The notes beneath the pieces were generated by a model, which ran no database searches, was not told the DNA's origin, and saw nothing but the letters and a program-made list of their open reading frames with translations. A stretch of DNA of 28,077 bases from Candidatus Omnitrophota bacterium. GTDB taxonomy: Bacteria > Omnitrophota > Gorgyraeia > Aquiviventales > Aquiviventaceae. Below, piece by piece: positions 21,058-28,077 of the stretch; the first letter of the stretch is position 1; the number at the start of each line of letters is the position of its first letter. The position numbers were made by a program, and so were the translations under genes. The stretch lies in assembly GCA_016206725.1 (NCBI GenBank), contig JACQRA010000058.1:1-28077 (forward strand), written 5' to 3'.

Positions 21058-22260
21058 ATGAGTGCACGTCGTATTCTGCTCATGCATGTGACGACGAGCT
21101 CCGGGCATCATCATGCCAGCCGCGCGATCGCCCAGGCCTTGCGTCATCTCGATCCCGCCGTCCACGTCATCAATGTGGATGCCTTCGATTACACCAGCCG
21201 CGTGGTCCGGTCGGCGATCATGCGGTCCTACATGTCCTTGATCCGTCATTATCCCGACGTGTGGGAATATCTCTATGACAATCCGGCCATCCACAAGCGC
21301 GTCCGGCACCTCCGAGGGCTCCTCCATCGCTACCACGCTCGCAAGCTGCGCCAGCTCTTAGAAACCGTCCAACCGCATGCCATCGCCTGTACCCAAGCCT
21401 TTCCCTGTGGGATGGTGGCGGATTTCAAGCAGCACCATGGTCTGGCGGTTCCCTTGATGGCGGTCTTGACCGACTATGCCCCCCACATCTACTGGCTTCA
21501 CGACACCGTGGACATCTACGTGGTTCCGGCCGATGAGCTGAAAGAACGCTATCGTCAGCATGGTGTCGCGGACGCGCGGATTCGAGTCTACGGCATTCCC
21601 GTCTCACCGGCGTTCCTTGACCCGGTTGATCGCGCGGAGGTCTTGAGGAGTTTCGGGTTGAAGCCTGATGAGCCGGTGATGCTCATCATGGGAGGCGGGG
21701 GAGGGTTCGGCCCCTTGCAGGGGCTGTTGCGCAGTGTTGATCGCATCCTCCCCGCGTGCCAATTCGTCGTGGTGACCGGAACCAACGACGCGTTGCTCGG
21801 GTGGTTGCGCCGGCAGACGTTTCACCATCGAGTGGTGGGGGTCGGGTATATCGACACGGTGTCCGATCTCATGAGCATTGCCACGGCGATCATGACAAAA
21901 CCCGGGGGGCTGACCACTGCGGAAGCGCTCGCCAAGGGCCTCCCCTTATTGATGAGCTCACCCATTCCGGGCCAAGAAGTCTGCAATGCCGCCTATCTCG
22001 TGACGCATCACGCGGCGATTCAGCTCGGAGAGCCCGAGACGGTGGGAGACGCGGTGTCGGAGCTCCTCCGACACCCCGACCGACTCGAACGTCTTCGAGC
22101 CAGCGCCACGGCGATTGCGAAGCCTCGGTCCGCCGTTGACATCGCTCGACTTCTCTTGGAATTCTCGAATCATGGACAGATGGTTGAATGTTTAGAAGGC
22201 CGGAGAAGGCCGGAGAAGGCCGGAGAAGGCTCGAGAGGGCTGCCTTCTGAGGCCTTCTGA
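21058..22260 (+). CDS. GT28-type glycosyltransferase, MGDG synthase/UgtP-like
   Basis: This 400-residue protein resembles the diacylglycerol glucosyltransferase/MGDG synthase family, which transfers sugar to diacylglycerol on the membrane. The N-terminal domain shows LLMHVTTSSGHHHASRAIAQAL and a long stretch typical of the MGDG synthase N-domain. The C-domain has IMGGGGGFGPLQGLL and the donor-site motif TKPGGLTTAEALAKGLPLLMSSPIPGQE. The last 20 or so residues (GRRRPEKAGEGSRGLPSEAF) are read from a GGCCGGAGAA repeat. It is the first of three genes that look like an envelope-lipid cassette. Substrate is inferred only. Confidence 0.85.
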   Translation: MSARRILLMHVTTSSGHHHASRAIAQALRHLDPAVHVINVDAFDYTSRVVRSAIMRSYMSLIRHYPDVWEYLYDNPAIHKRVRHLRGLLHRYHARKLRQLLETVQPHAIACTQAFPCGMVADFKQHHGLAVPLMAVLTDYAPHIYWLHDTVDIYVVPADELKERYRQHGVADARIRVYGIPVSPAFLDPVDRAEVLRSFGLKPDEPVMLIMGGGGGFGPLQGLLRSVDRILPACQFVVVTGTNDALLGWLRRQTFHHRVVGVGYIDTVSDLMSIATAIMTKPGGLTTAEALAKGLPLLMSSPIPGQEVCNAAYLVTHHAAIQLGEPETVGDAVSELLRHPDRLERLRASATAIAKPRSAVDIARLLLEFSNHGQMVECLEGRRRPEKAGEGSRGLPSEAF

Positions 22261-22266
22261 GGCCCT
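22195..22266. repeat. GGCCGGAGAA inverted repeat at the GT28/acyltransferase junction (copy 2)
   Basis: The left arm has three AAGGCCGGAG units (about 22195-22230). The right arm (about 22242-22266) has GCCTTCTGAG units. The GT28 stop TGA (22258-22260) lies in the right arm. The element is related to that at 400-505 before rpsJ. Confidence 0.85.
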
Positions 22267-23103
22267 ATGGGGTTGTATCTGCTGTATCGGTTGGGGCTCT
22301 TGGTGAATGCGGTCTGGTCGGCTGGAGGCTGTTGGTGGTTGGCGCATCATCTGGGGGCGTGGCACGCTCGATGGGCGGTTCTCGATCGGGCTGTGGTTCG
22401 GTCGAATCTCTCGGTGGCGACCTCCTCCCCTGTGACCGATGATGATCCAAGGCTGACGGAGGTCTTTCATCATTTCGGATGGTATCTGGCGGAGTTTTTC
22501 CGTAGCCACCGTCACCCCCTGGTGATCACGATGACAGGATACCATCATCTGCTCGAAGCCGCTCGGGCCCATCCAGGCTGCATGGTGCTCACCGGCCATA
22601 TCGGGAATTGGGAGCTCGGAGCCGTCGCGCTCACTCGAGCAGGATTCCCGATGAGCGCGGTCGCCCTGACCCACGCCAATCGTCGAGTCAACCGGCTGTT
22701 TGACAACCAACGTCGCCGGTGCGGCGTGGACGTGATCCCTCTTGGGGCGCAGACCGCGTCACGATGTTTGCGGGCGTTGCACGAGGGCCGCCTCTTAGGG
22801 TTGGTCGCTGATCGTGACTATGGGGCAGAAGGCGTCGTCGTGGAGTTCTTCGGTCACCGATGGCTCATGCCTCGAGGTCCGGCCGTCTTGAGTCTGCGCA
22901 GCGGCGCACCGGTTGTCCCCGTCTTCATGATTCGACAAGCGCCCGGTGCCTTCCATTTTTACATGGAGCCTCCCCTGTGGCCGCCCCAAGGGCCATGGGA
23001 TGAGCGGCACGTGCAGCAGCTCGTCCAAGCCTACGCGCACGTGATCGAGCGATACGTGCGTCGCTTTCCCACACAATGGTTGATGTTTCAATCCATCGCA
23101 TGA
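22267..23103 (+). CDS. LpxL/HtrB-type lysophospholipid acyltransferase family protein
   Basis: A 278-residue protein of the lipid A biosynthesis lauroyl acyltransferase superfamily. The catalytic HX4E motif is in TGHIGNWELGA. Supporting segments are GLVADRDYGAEGVVVEFFGHRWLMPRGPAVLSLRSGAPVVPVFMIR and the C-terminal YVRRFPTQWLMFQ, which correspond to family blocks. An N-terminal hydrophobic helix (LYLLYRLGLLVNAVW) should anchor it to the inner membrane. It could add a secondary acyl chain to lipid A or acylate a glycolipid made by its neighbours. The start follows the repeat without an obvious ribosome binding site. Its stop overlaps the next start (ATGA). Confidence 0.87.
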   Translation: MGLYLLYRLGLLVNAVWSAGGCWWLAHHLGAWHARWAVLDRAVVRSNLSVATSSPVTDDDPRLTEVFHHFGWYLAEFFRSHRHPLVITMTGYHHLLEAARAHPGCMVLTGHIGNWELGAVALTRAGFPMSAVALTHANRRVNRLFDNQRRRCGVDVIPLGAQTASRCLRALHEGRLLGLVADRDYGAEGVVVEFFGHRWLMPRGPAVLSLRSGAPVVPVFMIRQAPGAFHFYMEPPLWPPQGPWDERHVQQLVQAYAHVIERYVRRFPTQWLMFQSIA

Positions 23104-23783
23104 TCCCACGCGCCTCTCCTCAATCGTGCGTCGTGATTCCCAGCTATAACGCCGAGGCCACGATCGCGCCGCTCGTCCGTCAGGCTCGAGGGTTGGGGTT
23201 GGACGTGGTGGTGATCAACGACGGATCGACCGATCAGACCGCACGCCTCGCCATTGACGCGGGGGCGACGGTCATCAGTCACCTCCACAATCGGGGCAAG
23301 GGAGCGGCGTTGCGCACCGGTTTCGCCTTTGCCGTGCACGGCGGCTACGATCCGATCATCACCCTCGACAGCGACGGCCAGCACGACCCATCAGAGATTC
23401 CCGCCTTCTTGAGCGCGCTCCACCACAGCGATGCCGGGATGGTCGTGGGGCATCGCCTGGGGCGTCCAGAGACCATGCCGAGGATTCGACGATGGACCAA
23501 TGGCGTCATGTCGGCCATCGTCTCGGCCCTCGCGCGTCAAGCCATCCCTGATTCGCAATGCGGTTTCCGAGTGATCCGTCGAGCGCTCCTGCAGGCGGTG
23601 CGACTGTCCGCCTGCCGGTTTGAATTAGAAACAGAGCTCATCCTCAAGGCTCGCAGGGCGAGGTGGTCTGTGGCGTCCCTTCCCGTGCGCTCGATCTATC
23701 ATCACCATCACAGTCATATTCATCCCCTCGTCGATGGCTGGCGCTTTCTCCGACTGATCTTCACATTCATGGTCTCTGTGTAA
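23100..23783 (+). CDS. Family 2 glycosyltransferase (dolichyl-phosphate mannose synthase-like)
   Basis: A 227-residue GT-A fold enzyme. The N-terminal block SCVVIPSYNAEATIAPLV, then VVVINDGSTDQTA, the nucleotide-sugar-binding acidic motif ITLDSDGQHDPSEI and the acceptor-site region QCGFRVIRRALL are typical of the DPM1/GtrB-like GT2 group. No C-terminal transmembrane pair is visible; a weakly hydrophobic end (LRLIFTFMVSV) is present. I chose ATG 23100, which overlaps the acyltransferase stop; an upstream ATG at 23076 is less likely. The last residues MVSV and the stop lie at the edge of the CTGTG repeat. Confidence 0.86.
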   Translation: MIPRASPQSCVVIPSYNAEATIAPLVRQARGLGLDVVVINDGSTDQTARLAIDAGATVISHLHNRGKGAALRTGFAFAVHGGYDPIITLDSDGQHDPSEIPAFLSALHHSDAGMVVGHRLGRPETMPRIRRWTNGVMSAIVSALARQAIPDSQCGFRVIRRALLQAVRLSACRFELETELILKARRARWSVASLPVRSIYHHHHSHIHPLVDGWRFLRLIFTFMVSV

Positions 23784-23826
23784 TCTGTGGTGTCGTGCTG
23801 TGTGGCAATCTGTGGAATCTGTGATT
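23773..23826. repeat. ATCTGTGG tandem repeat between GT2 and pcm
   Basis: Units CTCTGTGTAATCTGTGG, CTGTGTGGCAATCTGTGG, AATCTGTGATTC follow each other. This is the right-arm type of the CACAGATAA/CTGTG family seen at 6836-6956, with no left arm here. It overlaps the last codons of the GT2 gene. Confidence 0.78.
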
Positions 23827-23827
23827 C

Positions 23828-24466
23828 ATGATGTTTGAAGAGCAGCGTCGGCGCATGGTGACGGAACAGCTCGAGGCTCGGGGGATTTCGGATTCGCGTC
23901 TCCTCTGCGCCTTCCTGAAGATTCCCAGGCATCTCTTCGTTCCTCCGGCCTTCCACCATGAAGCCTATGCGGATCATCCCATCCCTATTGGAGCGGGGCA
24001 AACGATCAGCCAGCCCTATATCGCGGCCTTGATGACCCAGGTGTTACGACTCCAAGGACACGAACGGGTGCTCGAGATCGGGACGGGCTCCGGCTACCAG
24101 ACGGCCGTGTTGGCGGAGTTGTGCCTGGAGGTGTATTCGGTCGAATGCCTGCCGGAGTTGGCCGACCAAGCGAAGAGGCGCCTTGAAACCTTGGGTTGTC
24201 TGAACGTCCATGCGCGCGTCGCAAACGGCTCGCCGGGATGGGAGGAACGCGCGCCCTATGACGGGATCATGGTGGCGGCGGCGGCTCCTCGCGTGCCGCC
24301 CCCGCTGTTGGATCAGCTCGCGGATTTCGGGCGCCTGGTCATTCCCCTGGGGGACAGGGAGGCGCAGACCTTGACCCTCTTGGAGAAACACGGCAAAACG
24401 ATCGAGCGGACTGACATGACGAGTTGCGTGTTCGTGCCGTTGCATGGCGAATATGGCGCGGACTAA
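23828..24466 (+). CDS. pcm: Protein-L-isoaspartate O-methyltransferase
   Basis: Repairs isoaspartyl residues in damaged proteins with SAM. The product is 212 residues. The N-terminal MVTEQLEARGISDSRLLCAFLKIPRHLFVPP, then YADHPIPIGAGQTISQPYIAALMTQVL, SAM-binding motif I VLEIGTGSGYQTAVLAEL and DGIMVAAAAPRVPPPLLDQLADFGRLVIPLG are diagnostic. The start is ATG 23828 (second ATG at 23831). The 3' end overlaps the next gene by 23 nt. The start follows the CTGTG repeat, and I see no ribosome binding site. Confidence 0.95.
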   Translation: MMFEEQRRRMVTEQLEARGISDSRLLCAFLKIPRHLFVPPAFHHEAYADHPIPIGAGQTISQPYIAALMTQVLRLQGHERVLEIGTGSGYQTAVLAELCLEVYSVECLPELADQAKRRLETLGCLNVHARVANGSPGWEERAPYDGIMVAAAAPRVPPPLLDQLADFGRLVIPLGDREAQTLTLLEKHGKTIERTDMTSCVFVPLHGEYGAD

Positions 24467-25163
24467 CGACACCACAGCGTTTCGATGGGCTCTCGGGCTT
24501 TCGATCCTCTGCCATCTCGTCGTCATCGGCCTTCAGGCGATGGTGATGAAGACGGCATCTCATGCCTCGATTCGTCAGACGATGGACGTCGTCTACGAGC
24601 GCGCATCCGTCGAGGCCACCCCACGGCAAGTCCCGTTGAGTGATCTCGCGGCGCGAGCGGCTAGCCTGCCCCAGGTGACGATGTCCACGCACCATATCCA
24701 GGTCGGTGGGGGGAGTCTTGGTGGAGGATTGGACGGCCTTCCGGCAGCCGCCGAGCCGGCCGCGTCGGCAGTCTTTGGGATCGGGGGACCCCCGTCGCTG
24801 CTTCCAACGTCCGTGGTGGATCTGAGCAATCTCGCGGAAGCCTCTCAGGGCGATCCCGTCCTGTTGAGTTATTTCAGCGCGATTCGTGAGCAGATTCAGC
24901 GCACCGCCAATCAGCGAACCTGGACCTCCTCGGACGAGAGCGAAGGGGTGATCACCGTGACGTTCGTGCTGAATTCCGTGGGGCACGCGACCTCGCCACA
25001 GGTGGTCCTGGAGCGTTCCGTCTCCTCCTCCGCGCTCCAAGACATGGCCGTCAGGATCATTGACGCCTCAAGCCCGTTTCCACCCTTGCCGCCGTCCCTC
25101 CAAGACTCCGCCAAGACCATCGTCGTCCCCCTTGAATTTCTGAAGAGCTCGTCCTATAATTGA
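24444..25163 (+). CDS. Protein with TonB-type C-terminal domain
   Basis: A 239-residue protein with a single N-terminal membrane helix (about residues 14-35, FRWALGLSILCHLVVIGLQAMV), a Gly/Pro/Ala-rich linker and a C-terminal domain containing GVITVTFVLNSVGHATSPQVV and SPFPPLPPSL, as in TonB/TolA-like energy-transducing proteins. It probably spans the periplasm. ExbB/ExbD or TolQ/TolR partners are not in the window. The starts ATG 24444 and ATG 24453 are both possible; the first is used. It overlaps pcm by 23 nt in another frame. Homology call is by motif only. Confidence 0.78.
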   Translation: MANMARTNDTTAFRWALGLSILCHLVVIGLQAMVMKTASHASIRQTMDVVYERASVEATPRQVPLSDLAARAASLPQVTMSTHHIQVGGGSLGGGLDGLPAAAEPAASAVFGIGGPPSLLPTSVVDLSNLAEASQGDPVLLSYFSAIREQIQRTANQRTWTSSDESEGVITVTFVLNSVGHATSPQVVLERSVSSSALQDMAVRIIDASSPFPPLPPSLQDSAKTIVVPLEFLKSSSYN

Positions 25164-25172
25164 AGGATTAAG

Positions 25173-25355
25173 ATGCCACGGGTTGAGGTTCGAGAACACG
25201 AAACATTAGAAAAAGCGCTGCGGCGCTTCAAGCGATTGCTCGAGCGAGAGGGCATTCTCAAAACCCTCAAGGCCAGAAAGCATTACGAAAAGCCGAGCGA
25301 ACGCAAGCGTCGCGAGCGACGACAAGCGCTCAGCCGTCGCGCACGAGCTCTGTAA
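25173..25355 (+). CDS. rpsU: 30S ribosomal protein S21
   Basis: S21 is a small basic protein next to the anti-Shine-Dalgarno end of 16S rRNA. The 60-residue product MPRVEVREHETLEKALRRFKRLLEREGILKTLKARKHYEKP with basic C-terminus SERKRRERRQALSRRARAL matches the family. An AAGGA ribosome binding motif lies about 6 nt before the ATG. It is followed immediately by the M16 peptidase (GTG directly after TAA, or ATG 25380). Confidence 0.94.
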   Translation: MPRVEVREHETLEKALRRFKRLLEREGILKTLKARKHYEKPSERKRRERRQALSRRARAL

Positions 25356-25379
25356 GTGGACGTCGATGCAGAAGGTCGC

Positions 25380-28058
25380 ATGCGCTCTGAGAGTCTCCGT
25401 GGACGTATCGGAAGACGTCGTGTGTTCCTCTTCGTGCCCCTTCTCATTTTAGCCGCGGCGCTCCTGCGGCTCACCCTGGAGACTGGCACCGTGGCGGCTC
25501 ATCGTTCGACTCAATCTTTGCCCCCCACTGATGCTTCAGCGATGCCCTCCCTCACCTTGGACAATGGGCTGACGGCGGTGTGGGAAGAAGACCACCGCCA
25601 ACCCTTGGTCGCCATTGAGGCGCGAATCGGCGGAGGCCTTCGAGGAGAAGGGGCCTTGGTCGGCAGCGGGATCACCCACTTCATTGAGCACATGCTCTTC
25701 AAGGGAACGACCTCGCGTCCTCCCGGGATGATCGATCAAGAAGTGCGTCAATACGGAGGAACGATCAACGCGTTCACCTCCCATGATTTCACCGGGGTCA
25801 GCTTGTTTGTCGAATCGCGCTTCCTCCCGCAAGCCCTCGCCCTGTTGGCTGATATCCTGCAGCATGCGACCTTCCCGGAGGGGGAATTCGCGAAGGAACG
25901 ACAGGTCGTCGTCTCGGAAATCCAGATGAATCGCGACGACCCTGATCGCCGGCTGCTCCAAGCGTTCTGGAATCGACAGTTCCTGGTTCACCCCTACCGT
26001 CATCCGATTTTGGGGTATCGGGAGCTCCTCGAGCGCTTGACCCCGGAGGATCTTCGAGGGTTCTATCGGACGCAGTACGTTCCGAACAACGTCACCCTCA
26101 CCTGTGTCGGGGACCTGGATGCTGCGGCCATGCCGGAGCTGCTCCGCCGGCAATTTGGCGGGTGGCCGCGGGGATCGCCGTATCAGATCATCACTCCTGA
26201 GGAACCTCCGCAGTTGAGCCTCCGAGAGAGCGTGGAGGAGCTTCCGGTTCAGGCCGCCTATGTCCTGCTGGGTTTTTCCAGCACACGGCTCGCCCACGAA
26301 GATTTGTATGTCCTGGATGTCTTGGCCGGTATTCTCGGCCACGGCCGCAGCTCTCGGCTCTACGAAGCGCTCGTCAGGAAGCAGCAACTGGCCCAAGCGG
26401 TCGATGCATCAAACTACACCCCACTGGATCCCGGGGCCTTCACGATCTTCTTCCGCACCGAGCCTGCGTTGAGCGCGCAGGCGAAAGAGGCTGCGCTTTC
26501 GATTGTGGCTGACGTCATTCGTGAGGGCGTGACGGCCGAGGAGCTGCGCAAGGTCAAGCGGCAGACGATCGCGGACTACTATTTCCGGCACCAAACCATT
26601 GAGTCGAAAGCCGAGGACCTGGCCAGTTCCATGGCGCTGACCGGCGATCCGGCGTTCTCGAAGCGCTACGTGGAAGGGATCAACCGCGTCACGGAAAAGG
26701 AAGTCCAGGCGGCGGCGGGGCGCTATCTTGACCCCACGCGGATGACGGCGGTCGTCATTCAACCGCCTCGCCCGGCCCCCACCGCGTCAGCCTCCCATGT
26801 TCCGACGATGCCGCAGATCACACGGGTGACCTTCGATAATGGACTGACCGTGCTGATGGGCGTTGATCGTCATCTGCCGATCGGCTCGATTGTCCTGGTG
26901 AGTCGTGGCGGGGTTCGCGTGGAAGACGACACGACGCAAGGCCTCTCCCATCTCGTCGCCCAGATGTTGGTGAAGGGTACGACGCGGCGCAGCGCCTCAG
27001 CAATCGCTGAGTTCGTTGAATCGTTGGGGGGAGGCTTGGAACCCTTTAGCGGGCGCGACGGGTTCGGCCTCTCCATGCATCTCTTGGCTGAGGATATGGA
27101 CCAGGGCCTTGAGCTGATCCATGAGCTCGTGACGGAGTCAGACTTTCCTGAGGAGGCGCTGAGCCTTCAACGGCAATTGATCCTTCATGAATTGGTCGCG
27201 CGGGATGATGACATCTTTGACGTGGCGGGTCGTCTGCTGCGACGGACGGTCTTCGTCACGCATCCTTACCGCTTTGATCCGATGGGCACGGCTGACACGG
27301 TGAAGGGATTCACGCGCGAGGCGTGTCGTGACTTTGCGAAGGAGTGGTTGGTGCCGCGTAACATGGTCTTGGCGGTCGTTGGCGATCTCGATGAGCGGGT
27401 GGTTCTCGAAACGATCCAGCGTCGGTTCGGGCGTCTCGCCGATCAGCCGGCCCGTTGGCCCTCCCAACTGGAGGAGACCGGACGGGACGGGATTCGTCGA
27501 GCCTCGCTCGTGCTGCCCAAAGAGCAAAGCGTCATCTTGCTCGGCTTTCCCGGCACGCGGTTGACGGATCCGGATCGAGACGCCGTGGATGTCCTGACGG
27601 CGGTCTTGTCAGGCATGAGCGGGCGGCTCTTCCAAGCCGTTCGTGAGCAGCAGGGGCTTTCGTATACCCTGGGTGCTACTCATACGCCGGGTTGGGACCG
27701 AGGGTATGTGGTGGTCTACGCCGCCACCAAACCCGAAGAGCGCGAGCGCGTCCTCAAGACCATGGAAGAGCAACTACAGGCCGTCTCGCGCCTCACCCCG
27801 ACCGATGAGGAACTCGACCAAGCCAAGCGCTATCTCATCGGCCTCCACCGGATGAGTCTGCAGGCGGTGACGGGTCTGGCGAGGCGAGCCGCGTTGGATG
27901 AGTTGTACGGGGTGGGCTACGATGCGTGGGCCTCCTACGAAGAGCGGATCAACACCGTGACCCGCGAGATGATCCGGGAAGCCGCCGAGTGCTACCTCCA
28001 ACTGCCGCACCGCGCCGAAGTCCTCGTCGGCCCGAATGGAACACAAGAGGGGCGGTAG
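25380..28058 (+). CDS. Two-lobed M16 zinc metallopeptidase, C-terminal half catalytically degenerate
   Basis: An 892-residue pitrilysin-family protein from ATG 25380, which has AGAAGG 4 nt upstream. A GTG at 25356, right after the rpsU stop, would add 8 residues. An N-terminal hydrophobic helix (VFLFVPLLILAAALL, about residues 15-29) suggests export or anchoring. The first lobe has the inverted zinc motif HFIEH (H100, E103, H104) and distal E180 (VVSEIQMNRDD), as expected for active M16B. The second lobe begins near TFDNGLTVLMG and has HLVAQ at about 524-528 where the motif would be, so zinc binding there is unlikely. Many bacteria carry active and inactive halves as separate genes. Confidence 0.9.
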   Translation: MRSESLRGRIGRRRVFLFVPLLILAAALLRLTLETGTVAAHRSTQSLPPTDASAMPSLTLDNGLTAVWEEDHRQPLVAIEARIGGGLRGEGALVGSGITHFIEHMLFKGTTSRPPGMIDQEVRQYGGTINAFTSHDFTGVSLFVESRFLPQALALLADILQHATFPEGEFAKERQVVVSEIQMNRDDPDRRLLQAFWNRQFLVHPYRHPILGYRELLERLTPEDLRGFYRTQYVPNNVTLTCVGDLDAAAMPELLRRQFGGWPRGSPYQIITPEEPPQLSLRESVEELPVQAAYVLLGFSSTRLAHEDLYVLDVLAGILGHGRSSRLYEALVRKQQLAQAVDASNYTPLDPGAFTIFFRTEPALSAQAKEAALSIVADVIREGVTAEELRKVKRQTIADYYFRHQTIESKAEDLASSMALTGDPAFSKRYVEGINRVTEKEVQAAAGRYLDPTRMTAVVIQPPRPAPTASASHVPTMPQITRVTFDNGLTVLMGVDRHLPIGSIVLVSRGGVRVEDDTTQGLSHLVAQMLVKGTTRRSASAIAEFVESLGGGLEPFSGRDGFGLSMHLLAEDMDQGLELIHELVTESDFPEEALSLQRQLILHELVARDDDIFDVAGRLLRRTVFVTHPYRFDPMGTADTVKGFTREACRDFAKEWLVPRNMVLAVVGDLDERVVLETIQRRFGRLADQPARWPSQLEETGRDGIRRASLVLPKEQSVILLGFPGTRLTDPDRDAVDVLTAVLSGMSGRLFQAVREQQGLSYTLGATHTPGWDRGYVVVYAATKPEERERVLKTMEEQLQAVSRLTPTDEELDQAKRYLIGLHRMSLQAVTGLARRAALDELYGVGYDAWASYEERINTVTREMIREAAECYLQLPHRAEVLVGPNGTQEGR

Positions 28059-28077
28059 GGACACAAACAAATTTATC
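28059..28077. other. Window end, no feature
   Basis: The last 19 bases follow the peptidase stop and are too short to interpret. The sequence is more A-rich than the region before it. Confidence 0.5.

Noticed and set aside
25356..25379. GTG start of the M16 peptidase directly after the rpsU stop
   Set aside because: No binding site is placed for it; ATG 25380 has AGAAGG at a usable distance. It remains an alternative.

Overview
The window is a 28 kb stretch from a GC-rich (estimated by eye, not counted) bacterial chromosome with every recognisable gene on the + strand. It is almost gap-free. The organism looks diderm: it has an LpxL/HtrB-type acyltransferase and a protein with a TonB-type C-terminal domain. 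I cannot fix the phylum from sequence alone. Candidate lineages of the Omnitrophota/PVC type would fit, but that is a guess.

Region 1 (1-16380) is the S10-spc-alpha ribosomal protein supercluster: the 3' end of tuf, then rpsJ, rplC, rplD, rplW, rplB, rpsS, rplV, rpsC, rplP, rpmC, rpsQ, rplN, rplX, rplE, rpsN (zinc type), rpsH, rplF, rplR, rpsE, rplO, secY, adk, map, rpmJ, rpsM, rpsK, rpsD, rpoA and rplQ. The order is canonical except that rpmD (L30, usually between rpsE and rplO) and infA (IF-1, usually between map and rpmJ) are missing from their usual places.

Region 2 (16377-20981) is metabolic: a class I aminotransferase, an NAD-type isocitrate dehydrogenase-like enzyme, lipoyl synthase (lipA) and a second, DapL/AlaC-like aminotransferase. 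Region 3 (21058-23783) looks like an envelope-lipid cassette: a GT28 diacylglycerol glycosyltransferase-like protein, a lysophospholipid/lipid A acyltransferase-like protein and a GT2 glycosyltransferase. Region 4 (23828-28058) holds pcm, a TonB-C-domain protein, rpsU and a two-lobed M16 metallopeptidase with an intact N-terminal and a degenerate C-terminal active site.

The most striking signal is not a gene. Most gaps longer than about 30 nt are filled from stop codon to start codon by short imperfect inverted repeats built from 6-10 nt units. I see about ten families, several present two or three times. They lie between essential ribosomal protein genes and in several places run into the reading frames, giving apparent repeat-encoded tails or N-terminal extensions (L5, S17, L29, L15, L4, LipA, the GT28 enzyme, the first aminotransferase). 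One family supplies the ATG start codon of three genes (rplN, rpsH, rplR). Genes just downstream of complete hairpins mostly lack a Shine-Dalgarno sequence, while genes without a hairpin upstream usually have one.
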